The position numbers and the translations under genes are program-made. The notes under the pieces are model-generated. The model did no database searches. It worked only from the letters and a program-made list of their open reading frames with translations, and was not told the DNA's origin. A stretch of DNA of 64,000 bases from Zhengitettix transpicula (Eukaryota > Arthropoda > Insecta > Orthoptera > Tetrigidae): assembly GCA_037074705.1 (NCBI GenBank), contig CM073590.1, positions 221,680,746-221,744,745 of the forward strand, given 5' to 3'. Below, one piece after another: positions 1 through 12,881 of this stretch (the first letter of the stretch is position 1; every line of letters begins with the position of its first letter).

Positions 1-1589
1 AACTCTACATTCTTAAGTCAGTTTTGAGAATGAAGAGGACGTACGGCGGCGGCAAAAATTACAAACTTCACGATAATTTCCCTGATCCGCTGCAATCTTG
101 ATAACCTCATTCAGCGATCAGGTCATTCTACAACCAGTATTGGTAATATAAACTTCATAAACACATAATAGCCATAATAGGCCGAAGACTATGTGTCTTC
201 TATTCAATTTTTCTTCATAAATAAATTCCTGACTTTTTCTTAATCTGATAACATATTATTTACAACGAATGCGCTGCCGTAATTACTTTTAAGTTAGCTT
301 AAAATGATTTATATTCTACTTTTATTAATTTATTTTATTGATCGGTTGGTTGGTTTGCCCATTAAAGGCGGTCGTTCATTTTAACATGACATGCATTCAT
401 GTGGCAATATGTTACGCCGTTTTCATAATCGTCGAACTTGTCTGATGTTTAGTATGGGGTAACATAAACATTAATGAAATACTAAAGTTCGTGAAAATAA
501 CGAATCTGCGGACCTTCTAATTTCATTGTTACCTCGGTCTTTGTTGAGGAAAGTTCGAAACTAATGAAGTTCTCGTAGTGAGAGCTGCAGGCAAGAGAGT
601 TTCAATTTTGGATCTGTATTTAATTAGTGAGCTGTACGGATTTGGGGTAAAGTTAAGAACGACGTAAATATAATAATGTGTTATAGTTTTTCAGAAAGCA
701 GTGCATGCTTATAAGATGTTATTGGCGGTAAATAGTGGTTTTTCGTACCTATTTTGCAATGAATAAAAAACTAAGATTACATTTTCTTGATAATATATCA
801 ATAATAAGGGATGTAGGATTTCTTCTCAACCTGCTTGCTTTGAGATATCCCTGCTTTTATTATTTTTCACCGCATAATCCAATAGATCTGACATGATTTT
901 TTAGAGAAATTACTTAAGGCTCTGTGGATATATTCATCTCAAATAAATTCAATCATCCAGGTAATCAATTTTCAGTTGATGCTCAAGTTTACAACAAATC
1001 AATAACTCAGGCCGTTGTATATCGCAGTTGTGCTATTTCTAATTCCTGTTTACAATTTGTAGATATTAATTCATTCAACCAGCCAGCCAGCCAACGAAAG
1101 AAACCCTCCACAAGTCAAGGTCACGCCCCGCTCCAATGAGATGACTAAATTCTGCTATAAATTCATAGTCAGCCACTACAATAAATTGTCACGAAACTTC
1201 CGTTAAAGATTTATTTGTCGTAAACACTATTGCATTTAAACAGCATCTAATATGCAGACTGAGTTCTCAGGTTCTATTCCCGGGCCATAAATTTCTTAAT
1301 ACGACTTTCTAAAAGTTCCAGACCCTCTTTCTTTCACCTGAAGGCATTCTCACTTAAAATCTAATTACCTGTTGACGCGAATAGAAACTGGAGAAATGTA
1401 TATGCAGAACTCATACATTGAGAGATGCTTCTATCCTTTATCATTTCAAATGAGTATTACGTAAATTTGAAAAGCAATTAAATTTGGATTGCTTGAATGT
1501 ATTATAAATTATTTCCGCTCAAACGAGAAACCACATAGTGTTCGTTTAGGGATTTATTATTAACGCATCCTATTTGTCAAATCCATGCA
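1..1589. other. AT-rich non-coding stretch
   Basis: No supported gene or transposon is seen. The only local structure is a short run of CAGC-type units near 1077-1093. A 71-codon frame at 924-1139 has no recognisable domain and is probably chance. Confidence 0.5.
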
Positions 1590-1985
1590 TCCAATTTGTT
1601 TCCTGAGCGTGGTAAATTTAAAATCCGCGAGCGCAGCTCTCACATTAAGCTCCGGATCAAATCGCGTCTTCGTCTCTGCCGAGAGGCAGACTGCCTGTCC
1701 TTTTGTTAATTCATAGATTATTATACAAGGCAGCCACCTGAGAAGTCCCAACCGACATTTCCCTTTTTGTGTGCGGAGTAGGGACAATAGAGACAAGCAT
1801 AGTAAATCAGAGAGACGGCGATGTAAATCCGCAAGACGGCGAGACTGCAAGATTAACAGCAGATGCGCACGGTTTCAGTTAAAAACACACGAGACGCGAA
1901 CAAAGGCTTTTGGGTATTATGCACTCTCAAAGGAACGGCTTAGAGTTCTGTGTCAATCCGCCTTCGGGGTGGCCAATTTAAATTA
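1590..1985. other. GC-richer island, possible regulatory DNA
   Basis: The stretch is clearly GC-richer than its flanks and carries no copy of the window's repeat families. A short word, AGACGGCGA, occurs twice (about 1812 and 1835). Both strands are open for 70-96 codons, as expected for GC-rich DNA, and neither translation resembles a known domain. It could be conserved non-coding DNA or an unrecognised exon. Confidence 0.3.
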
Positions 1986-3689
1986 AATATTCAGCATTCC
2001 AGTTGGAAATAATTCGACTACGAGCATCCCTCAGTTACGAAAATTATTTTAGTACTCGCCTACACGTAATTGACGAGAAGGGGAAAAAATTTGTTTCCAA
2101 ACCAAGGAAACTGAGGGTTAAATTATTGAATTCAGGAATTTACACGATACAGTGTCGAAACTAATGAATTTATCAATTTTATTTCGCTCAGTTTCAGAAG
2201 TCAGCAGACACCGCAGACGACGACATATACACATACAGCTTTATCCTTCCATGAGTCATTCCATTTTAAACCATCTGAGACCCACCAGCCAGTGGAGCCT
2301 AAGTCGTGAGCTCGAACTGGATTGTATCCTAAACTTCATGTAAATGAAGGATAAGGTTGGCTTCCCCGTGTTATATACGATCTCATTCCACATAAATGAC
2401 GCTCTATTTTCTTAAAAATATCTGGTACTGTAATATTCACTGCAAATCTACGTCAAACAAGAAATATCAAATATAAGGCATTATTTTATTTAACACGAAT
2501 TGACACCTTAATACAAGTAGGATACAGAAACGGAAATGCCATATGATATATAATTTCAGTGCTAAGGAATCTAAAATAGATTCAATATAACTTAAAAAAT
2601 GGGTACGGCTATCTAATGAGGATAAAAATCTACACTTATTACATCAAGGGCGCATAGATACATTAACTCAATTATTACCAAATTAGGTCTGACTAAAAAT
2701 CCTATAGAATTTTTCGTTTTGCAAATTTTTGTAGATAGTGCAAAAATTCAGAATAATTTTCGAAACAATAAGAAAACAGCATCGAGTTTTATCATAATTA
2801 AGAGGATATATAAACGATTAAAATACTGAGTCTGTGCTTAAATCAACTTGATACACAAAAAACGAACCATATCACATACAGTATTATAGAAACAGGATAT
2901 TTTTAAAAAATTTTAAAAAAATAGATTTAATCTCTTTATTAAAGCTTAAAAACCAATTTACTCAAAGAAATTAAAATATAAATCTGGACGATAACTGCAA
3001 CATTTACTAATCTTATCGCTTTCAAAGTACCTGGAGTTTGGCAATAATTTAGTTCATTTATGTATGCAGCCTTAGTATAGATTTTGGTGTTCATGAATAT
3101 GAAATAGATTATATTTTACGCGATGCTTCATAATTAAATTTAGAATTTCATGCTCTAATTTTTTAAAAAAAACCTACTTCTTTATCAAAATTCTTTCTTT
3201 TAATTCCTATTAAAATATTTTTAATTTATATATCTCTAATATTATTTTAAATATTACACTTGTACTCTTTTGTTGGAATTTTATCTCTCAATCAACACTT
3301 CCGAATTATTGGGGCAGTATGGACCGCATCTTAGTTGCAGCAGTGATGAAACGGATGTAATTAATGTTTCTCTCCCTCCCCTTGAAGTGAGGATAATGTA
3401 GAATACAGAATGCAATGACATTTCATCAGCAATCCTATCTCTTGATATAAAAAATTTGCACTATATATGTCGTATGACTGAAGAATATCATATATGTAAA
3501 TGTGATTCGTCAATGCTTCCATAAAAGAACGGCAGGCAAAGTTTTCACCGGTAATTATATAATAATGAGCCTCATCTTCGTGTTCCCTGGCAAAACCAGT
3601 GTCGTTAAAACATACTGTTATTACTATGTGACTCAAGAAGCCTACAAGTAACCACTAGGTAATAAAATATCGTGGAAACGCAGACAGTC
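1986..3689. other. AT-rich non-coding stretch
   Basis: Very AT-rich from about 2400 to 3300 with many short A and T runs. No gene, tRNA-like box pair or inverted-repeat element was recognised. Confidence 0.5.
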
Positions 3690-4100
3690 TGCACCATTGT
3701 GTTAGCATCTCCTGCTGACAGATGCGTACACAGACAGCTAACGGGAAATCGTTACGAGGGCCTTTCAACAAAACACAGCCACTTGTCACTCCGATTCGAG
3801 TTGATTCTAGTGTAATAAATCATTTGGGAAGTGCTCTCCTCTCGTAGACTTTCCGATTTCTCATTATTCCTTGTGGCATCCGGCACAAAAGCGCGTTACT
3901 GCAGCGGCGAACAATGGCTTATTAATATCGCCCAGCACATCGTGTACATTTATCGCCAGGTTCGTGGAAGAGCAAGTGAGGAAGCCAACAACAATACAAC
4001 CGCCTCCAGGGACCGCTACCTGATATGTCCATTACGCGACTCGGATCTCAGCTACCACATTTCCTCTTCTTCACTATCCCAGGTATCGTATTAATGTCAT
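3690..4100. other. GC-richer island with SOX/homeodomain-like words
   Basis: Non-repetitive GC-richer block. AACAATGG (3910-3917, SOX-like) is followed directly by TTATTAAT (homeodomain-like) and then by CGCC-rich sequence. An 87-codon plus-strand frame (3831-4094) begins at a non-ATG codon and has no recognisable domain. The tight cluster of factor-like words suggests an enhancer more than an exon, but conservation is untested. Confidence 0.3.
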
Positions 4101-4917
4101 TAAACGTTCACCACGATTCTTAGCTTCAACCTTGAGCACCCAAATTTTATCCTATCCTTTAAATTATAAAACAACTGCAACGTATTTGTCTTCGTCTTGA
4201 GCTCCACAGTTAATCCTTACTAATCAATTATCCAACGACTTTCTTCTTGTTGAAAGTTCTTCAAGCTTACTGTCTTTCATTTGTATATCTTACTGCAAAC
4301 ATTTTTTGCGCACGTAACTGAATGTCGATTTTTTGTTTTGATTTATTATTATTTAACTATTTTAGTGCTATTTGGTCTGGAAACTGTGTCTGCACCATAC
4401 AATTATATTTAATTTACGAGGAAGTCAGTTAAAACAATTGTCAGAATCTGTTGTACATATTTTAGTTCATTATTCGCAAATAATCCAACGTTTAGTACAG
4501 GAACATATTTACTCAACATATTTATTTGCGAAAGCCAATATCAGACCAATCCATACCCTAAACTAGGTAATAGTGACGTGGGAGGTTTTATTTCATGCCA
4601 TAACTTCGCGCGATTACGTGGAACATTAAAAGTTCTATATAACTGACCGTGTTTGCAAATTCCGTTCAAGGCAAAAACAGAAATATAGGCAATAAATGTA
4701 AGTATAAACAAAAGAAGAAACAATACTGATGTTCAATAATCAAATATGTCTCAAATATATTACCACAGTCATCGATTTGAAGGACGTGCTGTTACACGAT
4801 CAGTGTTTGAATCTCACCTGAAACAGAAATTTCATTTTAGTATTTTAGCAGTAAAAATTTTTTAAAGTAATAATTTATGTTACAAATAACTGTTCTCTTA
4901 ACACGGAAGTTTGTCTC
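4101..4917. other. AT-rich non-coding stretch
   Basis: Nothing supported. Small overlapping frames on both strands near 4372-4723 look like chance frames. Confidence 0.45.
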
Positions 4918-4995
4918 ATGTATGTAATCGACACTTACGTTTATCTTTACATCTCCAAAAATATACACGTTACATTATACGTTACTACAAATTCA

Positions 4996-5382
4996 GTGAT
5001 CCCTACAATGGATAAACCCAATCCGCAAGAAAATATCTTAAATGCCAATGAGAACAGTAGAAGAAACAGTCAAGACCATTTAAAAATTTTCTATAAGAAA
5101 ATCACCGAGTACTGGACAAGATTAATTCCTCAGTATATGCAAACATCAAAGCGTTTAACGAAGTAAAATTCCCTAAACAGCTTAACCGAAAAAAACAAAT
5201 TATCATCTCTCGAGTAAGATCCGGGAATACTAAATTAACCCATACTTATATATTTTCCAGAACTGAGCCACCATTATGATCCCATTGCAATGAGACCTAC
5301 GAAGCATATCCTGCAGAGCTACGAGGACTACTCAAGAATGAGAAACAGCATCTTGGGCAACTTTCAGCTATCGGACCTATGA
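4996..5382 (+). other. Exon-like open frames, unknown product
   Basis: Unrecognised. A plus-strand frame runs to a stop at 5164-5166, and its part after the internal ATG at 5008 is lysine- and asparagine-rich. About 95 bp later a pyrimidine-rich tract ends in TTTTCCAG (5253-5260), a fair 3' splice site. It leads into a 40-codon open frame (5263-5379, stop TGA at 5380) whose translation has mixed, protein-like composition (for example SYEDYSRMRN). A GTAAAA donor-like site sits at 5163, but the phases do not join these two frames directly. The second block could therefore be a terminal exon of another transcript, or chance. No domain was recognised. Confidence 0.2.
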
Positions 5383-5439
5383 TGATCTTCAGGGTGCTGA
5401 AGTTTGTCAATGAAGCCAACTTAAGCAACCTAATTTAAA

Positions 5440-8021
5440 GCATAGTTATAGATTGATTATCTTAACATATGTAAACGAATGTAGGGATCGCTAATGACAT
5501 TTAAGTTAATGCGACATTAAACTTTTAAATTATTAAACAATCAGTGAAAATTCCCTGTTTATTCAAGTTATTAAAATAGTATAATTAACAGAATTTTATA
5601 TTGTTTGATTCACAACTGCATAAATATTTTAATTGCGAATCTTTGAATAATATAAATTTTATTTTACAATTCATTCATAATTTTCCTGCCAAGATACGTA
5701 ACCTTTATAAAAAAATACATGAATAATGTATTTAATGTTCAGAAATCGCTATCTGAACAAATGTACGCATTACTCAGAAACTTATAGTTTTCTCATCATT
5801 GTGCGATAATCGTAATAAAAAGCTACTCAGATGAAGTTTTATTTTCCCTCCAGCTGGCTAAGGTACTTCAATGTCTTTAAAGGCATTTAATCCGTTGTTT
5901 GTATTGCTACAGAAGCGTCAAGTTATTAACGTTAAGAAAACACACTTAGTGTAAGTCCATAGACTTGACGTAGAACTTCCCTCAAGCAAGAATCTTTTTC
6001 ACGGAAAGACTTGAGAAATTTGTTGATGTGTTGCTGTGGCCTGAAACATGAGAGATTTTCAGAAATAAACTTTATTTTGGGCCATTTTATTTAAACTTCA
6101 TTGATTTACTGCCGTGTCACAAAACGTTAGTGATTTTATCACGTGTCCTGAAAGCGACACATGATTTATGAGTGAAAATAATTTTCCGTGTAAATTTTGT
6201 GATTTTCGCGTATTAAATGTATTATAAAATTTGGAACATAAAGTCATACTATTACGTTAACACAGTACGTATACTCAAAGTATTTTTCATTCCAATACAG
6301 TAGTAAAACCCTAATGTGTACTGAATCTTGCATATTTAAAAAAATAATGTTAATAAAAACGTATTCGTATGTCATTGCAGTATTCGTAGATGGTATATTA
6401 ATTTTATATATTTAAATAAATTCCATACATGTTTATATTTACTCAAAATTTAAACGTGTATATTCAATCATGTAATGTCAATTACACACGGCCAATAAAT
6501 TACCTCCGGAAATGAGGTTACTGCAACTAATCATCTAATTTCCATGCTGTGTGTTGCTAACAAGTTTAATACCCAGGAGTCAGTAATCTTAAATAATATA
6601 GTGAAATTTGTAATATCCATATCAAGTTGAGTCACTAATGGTATATGTAAGTAGTAGAACCAAACATCAATTTTTAATACATTAATCACTTTTGTAATTT
6701 TTTATTACATGCCAATTTTGTAATTTTTTTTAATAATATTTGGCGAAAACTAATGAATTTAAAATAAAACTGTAGTTGTACGTAATACCAATTTTTTGAT
6801 TAAAAGTATATTGGCGCTGTGACGAAAGAATGGATCCTTTTTATCTATGTAAAAGTAAGACGCTCACAGAGAGAAATTTTTCATCAAGAATGAACAAGTA
6901 AAATAGCTCATGTTAGAATCGTGAATTTATGTTTATCCATCCTGCAATACGAAATAAATTTAAATGTAATGTTTTATGCAAAATGAAGAGATTGTAAAAA
7001 TTTGTAAGGTTCATGGAATATCAGCAAAGACTTAATAACAGGTTTAAAATATTGTCTGTAGTCTAGATATATGTGTCACAATTGAACAACCCAGCTGGAA
7101 TGCTCGTCAGCGTGTTAATAGGAATGCAAATTTTTACACCTTGATGAGAGGAATTTATACTGGCATAGTCCACGGGGATATAAGAGTAAATCCAGGGAAA
7201 TATAAGCTGAGATTGGAGGATAAATGTAAAGAAGTAAAATAATTTATGCGTGGCTAAATCTGATACAAGCTCCGTGAAGAACCTTTTTCAGCTATTACAT
7301 TGTATTCATTCAAGTTTAATTCAGAAACTTGTCCAGATAAATCAATCTTTTCGACTTTCACTTTGTATTCTAAATTCAACACTCTATTAGTTGAGCCGGA
7401 ATAGAGTCCAGTATTCTATCCGCTTACATTTAGAAGCATCAGCATCTGAAAATAAGAGAAAGAGTCCTATCAACGCGTTCCAGTGTCGTAAATGGGATAC
7501 GAACAGCGAGATGCGACAGAGTCCAGCTGAAATGCGGGATCCAACACCTTTCAAGACTAAGATTAAGAAGAAATTAAGTAAGTATCTTGTCGCATAATCC
7601 TCCGTGGCCTAATTCGTATTTTAAAATCAATTTTCAATGTCACCTGTCGTATTCTGAAGCGATGTTAATGAAACTGAAATAACCAAGAGTTTAATCCGTT
7701 CATCTTATTATTTGATCCTCGATATGTTATATTCCTTTTTTATGTTGTAAAGTTTCATTAGAAAGTAATAGATATAAATTTTGTTGAGATATTTAAGCTT
7801 AATAATTGTGAAAATTCACAGAAAAATTAATCAATACATTTATTTAAAGTTTTAAGAATTGGATTTTGTTATATAATAATTTCCCCATACCCCTATTTAA
7901 TTTATTACAAATTGGCTTCGAATTTTGGGGCTTTATAAAATTATTAACGCTCCTCTACTTAATTTATAACAGTCACATTTATTCTCACAGTTATTGTTAT
8001 CCTGAATTTTTTGAAAAAGGC
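5440..8021. other. Long AT-rich non-coding stretch
   Basis: No gene or repeat family member was recognised over 2.5 kb. A 68-codon frame at 7391-7597 begins at a non-ATG codon and is basic, with no recognisable motif. Confidence 0.5.
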
Positions 8022-8167
8022 TTATAAAACATTATAGTTAACCCTTGGCTACCTTCCTCTACCCTTCCGCATCCCCCCTTTCAAATCCCTTCCTATGCTA
8101 TTAAAGGGGAGTTGCCAAAAGTGGATTACCCTCATGTAGCCTGTTGCTCTAAAAAAAATTATAAAAC
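8022..8167 (+). repeat. Rep-A retroposon, 5'-truncated copy with target duplication
   Basis: This is the 3' end of the Rep-A family that recurs through the window. It starts around 8037 (TTAACCCTTGGCTACC), runs through a C-rich block and CATGTAGCCTGTTGC, and ends in eight A residues (8151-8158). TTATAAAAC occurs at 8022-8030 and again right after the A-tail at 8159-8167, a 9-bp direct repeat. 5' truncation, an A-tail and flanking duplication are the marks of target-primed reverse transcription. The family is not recognised by name; it may be the 3' end of a LINE or a SINE mobilised by one. Confidence 0.85.
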
Positions 8168-8660
8168 CTTTCTTTATAATAATAATTATTTCAATAAATT
8201 AAGGAATTAAAATTAAGTTTGTATAACACATTATACACAGGCACCAGTTTGAATTCATAAAACCTCTCTTTCTCTCGCCTTTAACATGTAATTTCACTGG
8301 ACATTTCCAAGACCGCATGTATATAGATTAATTATTTAGTATGTAAATACTCTAGGACAAATATCAGCAAAGCTGTAAAGTCATTTGACTAAAAGTTGTA
8401 ATAATTAATAATAATAAAAGGAATTAGTCGTCAGTTTAGATATAGAAATTTACAAAGTATCTTTTCTTACTTCAGCACTACAATAAAAATTGTCTTGAGC
8501 TGCTTCCATTCATTTACAGTTGAAACGAGCCTAAATTTACTTATAGTGAAATAAGGATACCTATGCATGAAAATGATAACCGTATTTATCCCATCAAATT
8601 AATGACTGAGTGACGAGATAGATACAAATTAACGTCTCTTAAAACTAATAATAGTAAAAG

Positions 8661-8883
8661 CGACCCACTTACAGACAAACTTAAAATAGAAAAACAAAAA
8701 ATAAGAAAATTTTATTTTAAAAGTATCCGACGTTTGGACGCGGATTGGCTTCTTTTACTAACGGCGAAATACTTAAGTCAGTCTTAGGGAATTATGAATA
8801 GCAAACGTCTTTTCCTAACGGCAAATTTATACTAATTTCATAGCTTTTGTTTCTGTATTTTAAGTTTGTCCGTATGAAGGTCG
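8661..8883 (-). repeat. Inverted-repeat element with degenerate hammerhead-like core
   Basis: Two arms of about 40 bp (8661-8700 and about 8845-8883) are near reverse complements; both contain the word ACAAACTTAAAATA or its complement. Between them, on the minus strand, AAGAAG leads through a GC-rich middle into CCAAACGTC (about 8722-8760). This is the same order as the better preserved elements at 24-25 kb, with the CUGA box lost. A nonautonomous Penelope-like terminal unit is the best reading; an ordinary MITE is the alternative. Confidence 0.5.
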
Positions 8884-9449
8884 TTTTTAGTGGTAATAGT
8901 GTGCTTTCACTTGTATATGTCGACAAGTAATATGTGCTTCAAACGTCACGAAAACAGTTTGTGTGCTTAATCATGTAACTAAGTTGAGGAAAATATTGTT
9001 TATTAACTCCAATTGTTTGTCAAAGAATTCAAAGTATAATTACACACAGAACTATACTAATTTCAAGTTTGATGCATTAGATACATTTCAAATTATTACA
9101 GCTGAAAGGAAAATATTAAAAAATCAGATTTTTAATGCAATTTGATGAACGAACTGTAAGTTGACTAAAGTGCGCAGATGGGAAGAAAGGGAAAGTACGT
9201 CACGTCATAGGGAAATATGAATAGCAAAAATTATTGAATGTTGAGGTAGTGGGTTGTTAAATCTCAATTTTTTTTCCAATTCTAGCATTACATTACTTAC
9301 ACTGATGAAGATAGGTCGTCAAAACTAGATAAGAAATTAAATGAACTCCCTTGCCAAGTTCTCCCATTCACACGTAAAAAGTCCATACCGTTTACGATGG
9401 AATCTAATTATGTCCTTCTTTACGACAGTCCTGACGTAAAGATAATATA
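8884..9449. other. AT-rich non-coding stretch
   Basis: No supported feature. A lone CTGATGA at 9302-9308 was examined as a ribozyme core and set aside. Confidence 0.4.
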
Positions 9450-9890
9450 AATTATTACAGGCATCGCGCCGAGTGTTGTTCGCTGCAGCAGCGTCGAGAA
9501 TTACACGAGGAACTGGGTACGACAGTAAAATATTTCTGCCCGGATGCTGGGGCATGTTTGTTTGCAGCAGTTGGCAGCATTACTGCAGGGCTTTTGTTAA
9601 GCTGTGGAAGAATGGGGTGGAGGAGGATGGGTGGCCACATTAAGGTGCTGCAGCAGGACGAAGCAGTGCGCGCGGGGCAATCGCCAAGGATTAGGCCCGG
9701 GAATCCCTTGCACTCCGCACTTCTTCACGACCAAAAGACATGCGAAATGAAATGCATCCGACGGCATTTATGAGGATGGCAAAGTGTTTGATCAATGCTC
9801 ATACAGCGCGGCCAACGGAACAAAAGAATTCTGCTTCCCAATGACCGTCGCCATACACAATACAAGGTGACGCCCACGCCCAAGGAGTAC
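9450..9890. other. GC-richer island
   Basis: GC-rich, non-repetitive block with several CTGCAG and GCAGCAG words. Both strands are open for 61-72 codons in several frames, a consequence of composition. No domain was recognised, so regulatory DNA or an unknown exon are both possible. Confidence 0.3.
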
Positions 9891-10048
9891 AAATAATTTT
9901 CAGATAAAACAATTATTTTTCATAATGTATATTTCATACGAAATTAAAATTATACTAGTCATAAAATATTCCATTACGGAGGTAATCGCAAAACAGAAAG
10001 AATGGGTTAAGAAGTAACACACAATTAAAATCACAAATTTAAAATCAA

Positions 10049-10192
10049 AACGAGACCGCAAAATCCGACGTTAGGAAATTCTCATTCCTAAACAGATCGA
10101 TAGGAAATTGGAACAATTTATCTGCAGCAGTGTTTGAGGATAATCTTCCAATAAGAAAGTTTAAGAATAATATTAATAAATTAGTGAAATAA
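10049..10192 (+). pseudogene. Non-LTR retrotransposon ORF2 C-terminal remnant
   Basis: A plus-strand frame ending at TAA 10190-10192 shows the typical tail of a CR1/L2/Jockey-type reverse transcriptase protein: a basic segment (about 10064-10085), then SIGNWNNLSAAV (compare the family pattern R-x-I-x-x-WN-x-LP-x-x-V), then a F-K-N-N-I-N-K-L pattern just before the stop. The same frame upstream has an in-frame stop near 10039, after an N-T-Q-type motif that also fits this protein region. Only the last 50 or so residues remain; no reverse transcriptase palm or endonuclease is present. The exact clade cannot be set from this short piece. Confidence 0.65.
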
Positions 10193-11579
10193 AGTATATT
10201 ATTGTTTTCTAAAAATAAATTTGTCTATATTTTTGTTTTGTGTAGTGAATTGTTAAGAGTGTGGAAAAATTTCTAAGACTTTTTTTATTCTTTCAAAATT
10301 TATTTATTTGCTATACTTTTGCTATTATATTTGTTTTTAATTTTCCACCGGTAAGGATCTCAATGTCAGTTAATAATAAACATAGATACTTATTACATAC
10401 TGATGCAAGTGATAAGTGAATTAGATACAAGTTAAAATTTGGGGTATTAAACGTGTAATAAGTCGCATTCCCAACCTCGTATTTTAGTTGCCACACTTTG
10501 TTACCGATCTTCCTATTCCCACGATTATATCCTTATTAAACTAGTTGTATTATTCTCTATAAATACTTGTAAATCATTCATTATCTACTATAATAACTAT
10601 AACTATCAGGAGGTGGTGCGAAAGAGGTAAATTTTAATAGTGCTCACATTTATTCAAATTTTCAATCCCCATCAAAAGCTTGGTAAGCAACGAATTAATG
10701 GTATACACTTTTAACTACCTAAAATAAATCATAACATATTACATTTTGAAATAATTACATTTTATTTGACTAATAAATCAAAATTAGAATAAATTTCATG
10801 AGGTCAATATTTGTATCAGAGAGTTTCCAATGTAGTCTCCTTGTATTTTCAATGCTAGGCTTTGCGAAAATTTGGCAAACCCACAGATAGAAAAGTGACC
10901 ATGTAACCGAGAACACAACGACAAATTATTAAAGGCCATTGGCCAACAAATTTTTTCAGTTTTTTCAGTACAGGAAAGTTTAGACTTACGTCAAGCGGGT
11001 TTGCATAACCAACACATTTTCAGATAATTTGAAGATGAAACTTTTTCGAGTCTTAGTGTTTAATTTTCACAGCTTGGGAGATTCTTCTAGTTCATTTATA
11101 TAGTTCAAATTTTTTAAAGTTTATCCAACTTCCAAATGCCATACCGCATAGTCGAAGAGAAATTTTAGGACATTTCTCAGCGTTAAATATAAACTAAGCG
11201 TAGAAAAATAATTGTTGTGACAAGGCAGGTAGGCTTCGGTATGAATAATATTTAGGCACTGATGATATCCATCTGGAAATGGGATGAGGTAGCATCAATG
11301 GTCTTCGATAATTAAACTAGTTAAAGCAGAACTATCGTTTACTGACGCCCAAAAATTCCACTAAATCCAAATAATTATTTAAATGGAATATTCTAGGATA
11401 AATAAGAGAAATTATTATACTATAATCCTGAAAATGGGACAAGGTATCACGACTATCATAAGAAAAATGAATATCGTGCTGTCGGTCAACAGAGGCAAGG
11501 TAAATCAACAGACGTGGGGGAAAACCCACTCCTCACAACTTTTAATGATATTTTAGTATTACGTATTACGTAAACAGGA
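10193..11579. other. AT-rich stretch, possible LINE 3' UTR at its start
   Basis: The first 100 bp may be the 3' untranslated tail of the LINE remnant just upstream. Beyond that nothing was recognised; a 65-codon minus-strand frame at 11332-11529 has no motif. Confidence 0.4.
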
Positions 11580-11880
11580 ATAACAAGAACGTTTTGTGTA
11601 TGGACATGACAAAGGGGGAAGGCCCCGCTATGAATAATCATAAGGAACTGTTGTCCACCTGGAAAAGGGGTTTAGGTGTCGCCTCTGGCGGGCTCGGCGG
11701 GAACCAGCGACAAACATGGGAACATCGATCAGCGCCAGTGGCCGGTATTTATAGCAGAGCCTCTCGCCCCGATAAATTGCCACGTCGCCATCCACCTTCA
11801 AAGGGTTAATAGTTGCGCAGCCTGTGTGGAAATGGACAAAAAATGCCCCGTGTAGTTCCCTTCCCAATGTAGTCAGACGT
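11580..11880. other. GC-richer island with TCF- and TATA-like words
   Basis: Non-repetitive block rich in GC. Visible words include GGTATTTATAGCAGAG (about 11741) and CTTCAAAGGGTTAAT (about 11797; TCF/LEF-like CTTCAAAGG). Overlapping frames of 71 codons (+) and 79 codons (-) lack recognisable domains. Possible enhancer or promoter DNA. Confidence 0.3.
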
Positions 11881-12579
11881 TCGCCAGTTCCACCACATCT
11901 TAAGCTCTTCGGTCGAAATATATCAAATACGATCCTTCGAAGCCTATATTTTCAATGAATAGAAACTGAGCCGCCTCTACGTTTTATTGTGACGAAAATC
12001 GCGTGACGGCCGGAAAAGGGCACTAGGGTAAATACTGTCGCTGCAAAAGAAATCACTGTCAGAGCAACGTGGACCTGACATGGGAAATTCGTTGTCGAAA
12101 AATATTGGTTTAAGCAAGAGATCCTCAAACATTTGCTTGCCCCTCCCTCATGAAACATTCAAAAACTTCCAGCCCCTCGTGTGTCACCACATCACAACCA
12201 CGTCGCATCCTCTGCTCATCCGTACCAGGATGTCGCTAACATCCACACAATTTAAATTTAATACTAGAAATATAAATTTCGGAACTATTTATAGACACGG
12301 ATAAAAACTCTTCCTACAGAAATGCAGATAAACAAACACGAAAACAGCGTCAAACGAATGTAAGTTTAATGGTTGATCACAAAAAATTTTTAAAACTTCA
12401 TTATAATTCGTAGAATTTGCTTTAAATAGGACTCTGTGTCATAGAAAGAGTTCATATACTTCTTAGAAGTTTAAAAAAATGAATAAACAACAGCTTGTGA
12501 TTAAAATCACCGTTATGACAATTTGACGTTTTTCCACCAGAATTATTACATAATGCCCGCCGATATTAATATTTAGTCG

Positions 12580-12695
12580 ATGTCTTGTGGTGTAAAGGTC
12601 AACGTGACTGCCTCACATCTCAGAGATCCCGGGTTCGAATCCCGGCGAGGGCATGGATGTTTGTGTGCGTGAGAGAAACTCGTCAAATAAACAGT
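12580..12695 (+). repeat. tRNA-derived SINE (family S1)
   Basis: A polymerase III type internal promoter is visible: an A-box-like TGTGGTGTAAAGGTCA at about 12587-12602 and a near perfect B box, GGGTTCGAATCCC, at 12630-12642, about 35 bp apart. Downstream is a tail (GGATGTTTGTGTGCGTGAG) also found, inverted, in the copy at 31.4 kb. It does not fold as a functional tRNA because the acceptor arms do not match. Diverged relatives lie at 23.45 and 54.75 kb. Confidence 0.75.
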
Positions 12696-12881
12696 GCTGT
12701 TGATGCGACTGTAAATAAATCAATATAAAAATGTATTTACTTATTTTCCTGCCGGTTAACAGCCGACGTGAAGGGCAAACCCGTCTTCATCTCAGAAATT
12801 TTAGCACGAACTCGAAATTTTTACTCCAATATTTACTAAATTTGATATTAAAAGTTTTAATTTAACGTCTTTTTTAGATAA

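Noticed and set aside
9302..9330. CTGATGA followed by a short hairpin-like stretch and AAAACTAG, resembling a hammerhead core
   Set aside because: GAAA box is changed, helix I arms do not pair convincingly and no inverted arms were found.
11256..11282. CACTGATGATATCCATCTGGAAATGG, a CTGATGA word with a small stem
   Set aside because: The stem II (TCCA/TGGA) is short and no GAAAC box or helix I partner follows.
12590..12655. Possible genuine tRNA gene
   Set aside because: A and B boxes are good, but the acceptor stem does not pair, and mutated copies with the same tail occur elsewhere, so it is a SINE.
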